A stretch of 5,294 bases of DNA from NCBI GenBank assembly GCA_017437165.1, contig JAFSBS010000037.1, positions 1 through 5,294 of the forward strand. The letters are read 5' to 3'. The notes under the pieces were generated by a model. That model saw nothing but the letters and a program-made list of their open reading frames with translations. It was not told where the DNA came from and did no database searches. Both the position numbers and the translations under genes were made by a program. Of this stretch, positions 1 through 5,294 are shown piece by piece (within the stretch, counting starts at the first letter, position 1; every line of letters starts with the position of its first letter). This DNA is from Clostridia bacterium. GTDB lineage: Bacteria > Bacillota > Clostridia > Oscillospirales > Acutalibacteraceae.

Positions 1-12
1 TAAAAGAATTTT

Positions 13-21
13 AAAGGGGTG
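13..21 (+). promoter_or_regulatory. Ribosome binding site of addB
   Basis: AAAGGGGTG lies 4 bases before the ATG at 26 and matches the AAAGGAGGTG consensus closely, which supports that start. The 25-base leader begins with TAA, which could be the stop of an upstream gene, but too little is visible to tell. No promoter can be recognised in it, so addB may be transcribed from further upstream. Confidence 0.8.
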
Positions 22-25
22 TCAT

Positions 26-3000
26 ATGCTTTATTTAATTAAAGGTAGAGCGGGTAGTGGTAAAACTGCCTGGGTAAGAGAAAAAATCAAAGAGATTTTA
101 GAAGTTGGTGAAAGTAAACCGCTTCTCTTAGTACCTGACCAATTTTCATTTGAAAATGAAAGGTCAATGCTTTCATTACTTGGGGCTAAAAATATGAAAA
201 AAATTGATGTTTTTAGTTTTCCAAGGCTTGCAACTTATAATCTTGACAGCAGAATTTTACAAGGTAAAATGTTTGCTGATGATGGTGTAAGAATGGCTTA
301 TATGAGTGAAGCTTTGTCATCAGTTCAGGATAATTTAAAAGTCTTTTCAAAAGTTCGTCACAACGTGTCAGGACTTCAGTCTTTTATTGATTTAAGCAAA
401 GAGTTTGAATCTTGCGCAATAGATGGTGCTGAAATTGAAGCGATTGTAAACAATATGAAACCATGCCTTTTAAAAGATAAACTTTCTGAAATCAATCTGA
501 TAAATGAGGCATATAATGCACTTTTACGTCAAAGTTATTTTGATGATACTGAATGTTTAAAATATTTTAATGAATTTGCGGAAGAAACTGGCTTTTTTAA
601 AAATAAAACTGTTTTTCTTGATTCGTTTAAAACTTTTTCAGCACAGGAAATCAGTTGTGTTGGTATTGCTTTAAGTCAGGCAAAAGATGTATATATCACA
701 CTTTGTACTGATGATAATATAAAGGGTGATTCGCCATTTAATTATATTAAAAAAGTAGAAGAAAGAATTGAGCGTGAAGCCAAATTACGTGGTGTTCAAA
801 TTAAATTTGAAGTACTGAAAAATAAAAATAATGCTAAAAAAAGTATTTCGCATATTGAAGAAAATATTTATTGTGATGAAATAGTTGAACTTAAAAATGA
901 GACCGATGGTGTAACCATTTTTAAATGCAGAGATATTACTGACGAATGTAATATAGTAGCAAGTGAAATAAAAAAACTTGTTAGAAGTGGGAAGTATCGT
1001 TGTAAAGATATTGCAATTGTTGAGCGCTCCGATAACAAATATAAAAGAGTAATGTGCGATGTGTTAAAACGTTATGGCGTACCTGTTTTTGAAGATTGTC
1101 GTCGGCCTCTTTCGTTTGAAACACTCTTTATTCATATAACTTCTGCGTTAGAATGTATTTCCGCCGGATTTAAAACAGAAAATGTTATGCGTTATTTAAA
1201 AACGGGACTCTCAGGGGTTTCTTTCAGCGATGTTGCAAAACTTGAAAAGTATGTTTTAATCTGGAATATAAACGGTAACGCATGGCTTAATGATTTTACT
1301 ATGCATCCTGATGGGTTTGGTAAAGAAGTGGATGATAACACAAAATTAGAAATTGAAAGGCTTAACAATATAAGAAAAAAAGTTATTACACCTTTAGTTA
1401 AATTGAAAAAAAATTGCGAGGGTGTATCAGGTGTAGAGGTTTCAAATTTAGTTTATAAATTTCTTATCGATACCAAGGTTGATGATAATCTCTATAAATT
1501 AATTTGTACATTGAATGAAGAAGGCTTACCTGTTGAAGCGTTACAGAAAGAAAACTCTTGGGATGCTTTAATTGAAATTTTAGATACAATTTCAGAAATC
1601 ACCAAAAACAAATATTATACATTGAAACGTTGGTTTGAGTTGTTTTCAATTCTTGTTTTCTCAAAAGATATAGGCGAAATCCCACAAGGTCTTGATGAAG
1701 TTAAAATTGGTAGTGCTGACAGAATAAGAACTGAAAATGTTAAAGTTGTATTTTTAATGGGTGTTAATAAAAACGAGTTTCCGCGCATTTCAACAGTAGG
1801 GGGACTTTTGTCAGATGCTGACCGAAGAATTTTAACATCTCTCGAATTAGAAATCCGACCACCGTTAGAGGAAACAATTGATGAAGAAAAATTTATTGCT
1901 TACTGTATGCTTACAGTTCCAAGCGAAGAATTATATTTGTCCTATCGTGAAATTTCTGATGACGAAACAACAAATGGACCATCAGAAATTATAGAGCAAA
2001 TAAAGGAGATTTTACCACAAGTAAAAATAATTTCATCTGATGAAATATCTGATTCTGAAAAAATTGAAAGTGAATTTTCTGCTTTTTTCACTCTTGCAAA
2101 AATTTATAATATGAACACACCTTTGAGACAGACTCTTTATGAGTATTTCAGAAATAAACCACAGTATGCTGATAGGTTGGAAAGTATAAGTTATGCTAAA
2201 AATTGTAAAAAAGGCGAATTTAAAAATTTTGAAAATTCAAAAAAATTATTTGGTGAAAACATTAGTGTTTCTGCAAGTAAATTAGACAGTTTTTACAGGT
2301 GTTCGTTTTCTTTCTTGTGTCGCTATGGATTTCGTTTTGAAGATTTAAAGGTAGCAGAATTAAAACCTACTGATAGTGGTAATATAATTCACGGAGTTTT
2401 AGAAGAGGTTCTTAGAAATTTTAAAGATGGTGCATTTTTAAATGTTTCAGAAAAAGATTTAAGAGATTTTATTGCAGATTATCTGAAAAAATATCTTGAT
2501 GAAAAAATGGGTGGTTTTCAGGATAAATCCAAAAGATTTATGTATATCTACAACAGAATGATCGATATCTTAATGCTTATTTTTGAAAGATTAAAAAATG
2601 AGTTTTCTCAAATTGATTTTAAACCGGTAGATTTTGAACTTTCAATTGGCGATGATATACCCCTGTACAGTTTACCTTTATCTGATGGTAAAGAAATCTC
2701 CGTTAAAGGTTCAGTTGACCGTGTGGATTTGTATGAAAAAGGCGGTGTCAAATACATAAGAGTTATTGACTATAAAACAGGTTCAAAAGATTTTAAATTA
2801 TCAAATTTGTTTGATGGTATAAATCTTCAGATGGTTTTATATTTAATGGCGATTATTAAAAATGGTGAGGAATACTATGGCAAAGAAACTGTACCTGCGG
2901 GTGTGCTTTATCTGCCATCAAGAATAGGTCTGGATAAATATTTAAGTTCACGTAATCCAAGTAATAAAAACATACAGGCGCAAAAGCGTATTAGCGGTAA

Positions 3001-3358
3001 ACTTTCCGGAATGGTACTCGATAGTCCGGTTGTTATCAATGCAATGGGTGGAGATGTTTTTTCTGATTATCTCCCTGTTTCTTATACAAAAAAAGGTGCA
3101 ACTTCCGGCAATTTATACACACTAAAGCATTTTGATAAACTTTCTAAAATTGTTGATGATAAAATTATTGGAATGGGCGAAACTCTTCATAATGGTAAAT
3201 TTAGTGTTTTTCCAACAGGTGAAGCGAAAAAATTACCGTGTTCTTATTGTGAGTATCGTTCTGTTTGTGGGTATGAAGATGGCGATGATTTCAAAAAAAT
3301 TTCAAATGATAAACACGGATCTGCATTAAAAAAGTTAGAAGGTGATGATAATGAGTAA
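26..3358 (+). CDS. addB: AddB, ATP-dependent helicase/deoxyribonuclease subunit B
   Basis: Cytoplasmic subunit of the AddAB helicase-nuclease, which processes double-strand DNA ends for RecA-dependent recombination. At 1110 aa it is close to the usual AddB length (about 1100-1170). Seen: Walker A GRAGSGKT (residues 7-14); PDQFSFENE (37-45), resembling the PEQ-type motif after Walker A in AddB; a UvrD 2A-like stretch (about 326-362, CKDIAIV to FEDCRRPL); and a second helicase-like segment (about 553-590) with FLMGVNKNEFPR. No DExx motif II was found, as expected for a subunit whose helicase fold is inactive. The C-terminal PD-(D/E)XK nuclease shows H789, D898/D901, D915-Y-K917 and Q935/Y939. 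C759 with C1072, C1075 and C1081 (CxxCx5C) fits the four-cysteine Fe-S staple of Bacillus AddB. In the family, AddB cuts the 5'-ended strand and reads Chi. The ATG at 26 is chosen because it follows a good ribosome site and places Walker A at residue 7. It overlaps addA by 8 bases. Confidence 0.97.
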   Translation: MLYLIKGRAGSGKTAWVREKIKEILEVGESKPLLLVPDQFSFENERSMLSLLGAKNMKKIDVFSFPRLATYNLDSRILQGKMFADDGVRMAYMSEALSSVQDNLKVFSKVRHNVSGLQSFIDLSKEFESCAIDGAEIEAIVNNMKPCLLKDKLSEINLINEAYNALLRQSYFDDTECLKYFNEFAEETGFFKNKTVFLDSFKTFSAQEISCVGIALSQAKDVYITLCTDDNIKGDSPFNYIKKVEERIEREAKLRGVQIKFEVLKNKNNAKKSISHIEENIYCDEIVELKNETDGVTIFKCRDITDECNIVASEIKKLVRSGKYRCKDIAIVERSDNKYKRVMCDVLKRYGVPVFEDCRRPLSFETLFIHITSALECISAGFKTENVMRYLKTGLSGVSFSDVAKLEKYVLIWNINGNAWLNDFTMHPDGFGKEVDDNTKLEIERLNNIRKKVITPLVKLKKNCEGVSGVEVSNLVYKFLIDTKVDDNLYKLICTLNEEGLPVEALQKENSWDALIEILDTISEITKNKYYTLKRWFELFSILVFSKDIGEIPQGLDEVKIGSADRIRTENVKVVFLMGVNKNEFPRISTVGGLLSDADRRILTSLELEIRPPLEETIDEEKFIAYCMLTVPSEELYLSYREISDDETTNGPSEIIEQIKEILPQVKIISSDEISDSEKIESEFSAFFTLAKIYNMNTPLRQTLYEYFRNKPQYADRLESISYAKNCKKGEFKNFENSKKLFGENISVSASKLDSFYRCSFSFLCRYGFRFEDLKVAELKPTDSGNIIHGVLEEVLRNFKDGAFLNVSEKDLRDFIADYLKKYLDEKMGGFQDKSKRFMYIYNRMIDILMLIFERLKNEFSQIDFKPVDFELSIGDDIPLYSLPLSDGKEISVKGSVDRVDLYEKGGVKYIRVIDYKTGSKDFKLSNLFDGINLQMVLYLMAIIKNGEEYYGKETVPAGVLYLPSRIGLDKYLSSRNPSNKNIQAQKRISGKLSGMVLDSPVVINAMGGDVFSDYLPVSYTKKGATSGNLYTLKHFDKLSKIVDDKIIGMGETLHNGKFSVFPTGEAKKLPCSYCEYRSVCGYEDGDDFKKISNDKHGSALKKLEGDDNE
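3337..3346 (+). promoter_or_regulatory. Ribosome binding site of addA, inside the addB end
   Basis: AGAAGGTGAT lies within the last codons of addB; its AGGTGAT core (3340-3346) matches the 3' part of the AAAGGAGGTGATC consensus and ends 4 bases before the ATG at 3351. An in-frame ATG at 3345 and GTG at 3342 also exist, but they overlap or crowd this site, so 3351 is the better start. The position inside addB suggests that terminating ribosomes help start addA. Confidence 0.75.
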
Positions 3359-5294
3359 AAAGGAATGGACTAAAAACCAACAAGCTGCAATTGATGCGCG
3401 TGGAGAACAAGTTTTGGTTTCTGCTGCTGCAGGTTCAGGTAAAACTGCAGTTTTAACTGAACGCGTAAAAAATATTCTTTCAGATGAAAAGAATGGTTGT
3501 CTGCCTACCGAAATTCTGGTTGTTACATTCACAAAAGCTGCCGCTGCTGAAATGCGCGAAAGAATTGCTAAAGCATTGAAAGACGAAATGAAAAACAATC
3601 CTTCTAAAAAATTGTTTTTGAAAAAAAGAATTAACTTATTACCAACTGCCGATATTTGCACAATGGACTCATTTTGTGCAAAAGTTGTGAGAGAAAATTT
3701 TAATTTAGCAAAAATTTCTTCTGATTTTCAGATTATAGAAAAATCTGATTTGGAGGTTCTTAAAAAAGAATGTGTCGCAGATGTTTTAGATGAACTTTAC
3801 GAAAATGAAGATGAGGCATTTTCATTGTTGAAGACATTCTTTACGAATGAAAGAAATGATGAGCAGTTAGAAAATGTTATCCTGAAACTTTGTTTTTTTT
3901 CAGAAGCATATCCGTCACCAGAAAAATGGTTAAGTGAGGTTGTAGAAAGTTTTAACCCGGAATTAGATATAAATGAAACTATATTTGCAAAACAAATGTA
4001 TTCGTATTTTGATATGATGCTTGATTATTGGCAACAGTCTATAAAGAAACAATTAAAACTACTTAAAGAAGATATCAATGAAGAAAATGATTTTACAAGT
4101 ATTGCGACAAAAAATATTGAAATTCTTGATGTTTTAATCAAAAATTCCAAAGAAAGAAATTGGGATGAATTAGTTGAATATATGCGTGATAACCCAATTT
4201 TAAAATACAGTTCACCGAGAAATGCAAGTCCTTTTTATAAAGCGTTAAATACTGTTATGGGTAATTGTAGAGATGAACTTAACGGATTATTGGAAAAAGG
4301 GTTACCAACATCTTCCGAGCATAAATGTGATTGCGAAATTCTATATTCTGTTGTTAAAAAATTATGCGAAGCAGTAAATATGTTTTCAAAAAAATTGTTA
4401 GCAAAAAAACAAGAACTTAATTCTTACGACTTTTATGATATCCTTCATAAATGTATTGATTTGTTGGTTGAGTTTAATGATGATGGAACTATAACAAAAA
4501 CTGATTTAGCAAAAGAATTAACAGAAAAATACAAAGAAATTCTTATTGATGAATATCAAGACACTAATGAAGCACAGAATATTCTTTTTGAAATGATTTC
4601 AAGGGATAAAAAGAATTTTTATTGCGTTGGTGATGTTAAGCAGAGTATATATCGTTTTCGCAGAGCAACACCCGCTTTGTTTATGGAGTTAAAAGAATAT
4701 TTACCTGTTTTTGATGGTAAACTTGATAAACCAACACAAATAATTCTTGAGAAAAATTTCAGAAGCCGAAAAGATGTAACACGTTGCGTTAATTTCATAT
4801 TCTCTCATCTTATGTCTAAAAAAATGGGTGAAATAAAATATGATGAAAACGAATATTTATATTGTGGTGCAGAATATCCTGAAACCAAAAGTGAAAACAT
4901 TGAACTCCACATTTTAGACTCGACTTCAATCAGTGCTGAAGAAAGTTTGAAACGTGAAGCACGATATATTGCTGAATATATTAAAAATACTGTTCAGAGT
5001 GGAGCTTTAGTTAAAGGCGAGAATGGAATGAGACCCGCAAAATACGATGATTTTTGTATAATTGCAAGAAGTTTGAAAGATGCCCGTGTTATCTATACTG
5101 ATGCACTCTCCGAACTTGAAATACCTTCAGTTTTTGAAGGCGATGAAATCAATGTGAATTCAAGAGAAGTATCACTACTTGTTTCGCTTATAAAAGCAAT
5201 TAACAACCCACTTTTAGATGTTCCGCTTGTTTCGGTTATGCTTTCTCCAATATTTGGTTTTACAAGTGATGAGTTAGCAGAGATAAGACTTATA
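3351..5294 (+). CDS. addA: AddA, ATP-dependent helicase/nuclease subunit A (N-terminal part, cut by window edge)
   Basis: Motor subunit of AddAB, a UvrD/Rep-type superfamily 1A 3'-5' DNA helicase that in full-length homologues (about 1200-1250 aa) ends in a PD-(D/E)XK nuclease. The frame is open from ATG 3351 to the last base, giving 648 codons, so roughly the C-terminal half is outside the window. Seen in order: Q-motif WTKNQQAAI (residues 6-14); Walker A AAAGSGKT (25-32); motif Ia TFTKAAAAEM (59-68); Ib-like TMDSFC (104-109); a less conserved 1B region (about 130-380); Walker B/motif II DEYQDTN (400-406); motif III GDVKQSIYRFR (427-437); motif IV NFRSR (469-473); and the start of the second helicase half with FEGDEINVNSREV (about 600). 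All catalytic helicase residues expected in this part are intact. It starts inside addB, so the two are very likely one operon. UvrD or PcrA is less likely given the AddA-style N-terminus, the long 1B insertion and the addB neighbour. The nuclease domain cannot be assessed here. Confidence 0.96.
   Translation, partial: MSKKEWTKNQQAAIDARGEQVLVSAAAGSGKTAVLTERVKNILSDEKNGCLPTEILVVTFTKAAAAEMRERIAKALKDEMKNNPSKKLFLKKRINLLPTADICTMDSFCAKVVRENFNLAKISSDFQIIEKSDLEVLKKECVADVLDELYENEDEAFSLLKTFFTNERNDEQLENVILKLCFFSEAYPSPEKWLSEVVESFNPELDINETIFAKQMYSYFDMMLDYWQQSIKKQLKLLKEDINEENDFTSIATKNIEILDVLIKNSKERNWDELVEYMRDNPILKYSSPRNASPFYKALNTVMGNCRDELNGLLEKGLPTSSEHKCDCEILYSVVKKLCEAVNMFSKKLLAKKQELNSYDFYDILHKCIDLLVEFNDDGTITKTDLAKELTEKYKEILIDEYQDTNEAQNILFEMISRDKKNFYCVGDVKQSIYRFRRATPALFMELKEYLPVFDGKLDKPTQIILEKNFRSRKDVTRCVNFIFSHLMSKKMGEIKYDENEYLYCGAEYPETKSENIELHILDSTSISAEESLKREARYIAEYIKNTVQSGALVKGENGMRPAKYDDFCIIARSLKDARVIYTDALSELEIPSVFEGDEINVNSREVSLLVSLIKAINNPLLDVPLVSVMLSPIFGFTSDELAEIRLI

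Noticed and set aside
1..3. TAA at the left edge as the stop codon of an upstream gene
   Set aside because: No preceding sequence is available to show a reading frame, so no gene can be supported.
2993..2997. AGCGG, the Chi sequence of Bacillus subtilis AddAB, on the + strand; its complement also occurs at 119-123, 4672-4676 and 5223-5227
   Set aside because: A 5-base motif is expected several times in a window this size, the Chi sequence of this organism is unknown, and the copies show no orientation bias or spacing pattern.
3132..3329. Open frame of 65 codons on the + strand within the 3' end of addB
   Set aside because: It lies out of frame inside the conserved Fe-S cysteine region of addB; its lysine- and hydrophobic-rich product is what a shifted reading of that sequence gives.
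3328..3334. A AAA AAG slippery heptamer in the addB reading frame near its end, of the kind used for -1 frameshifting in dnaX
   Set aside because: A -1 shift would reach TGA at 3343-3345 after three codons and does not enter the addA frame, so the product would barely differ. No convincing stem-loop follows, and the motif is expected often in AT-rich, lysine-rich genes.
3335..3661. Open frame of 108 codons on the minus strand across the addB-addA junction
   Set aside because: It lies antisense to the highly conserved Walker A and Ia region of addA, resembles no family I recognise, and is explained as a shadow of the + strand genes.

Overview
The window is an ordinary chromosomal stretch of an AT-rich bacterium. 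It carries addB complete and the first 648 codons of addA, both on the + strand and together filling almost all of the sequence. They encode the two subunits of the AddAB (RexAB-type) helicase-nuclease, the Gram-positive counterpart of RecBCD. The low G+C (about a third by eye), the AT-ending codons with many AAA-Lys and GAA-Glu, the strong Shine-Dalgarno sites and the addB-then-addA order all point to a Firmicute. A clostridial lineage seems most likely, but the genus cannot be named from these data.

Layout: positions 1-25 are a short leader with a good ribosome binding site. Positions 26-3358 are addB, 1110 aa, with an N-terminal Walker A motif, a degenerate UvrD-like helicase scaffold, and a C-terminal PD-(D/E)XK nuclease framed by four cysteines of the iron-sulfur type. 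Positions 3351-5294 are the N-terminal part of addA, starting inside the last codons of addB (8-base overlap) and running off the right edge. The part present contains the Q-motif, Walker A, Ia, Ib-like, DEYQD, GDVKQSIYRFR and NFRSR helicase motifs. The remaining helicase motifs and the AddA nuclease domain would lie beyond the window.

How they work together, from family knowledge: AddA is the 3'-5' motor and cuts one strand. AddB supplies the second nuclease and the Chi-scanning helicase-like fold. The heterodimer resects double-strand ends and delivers 3' ssDNA to RecA. The overlap and tight spacing suggest one transcript and coupled translation.

No RNA gene, mobile element, CRISPR array, terminator or unexplained intergenic sequence was found, and nothing here looks like an undescribed system. 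The findings are minor details.
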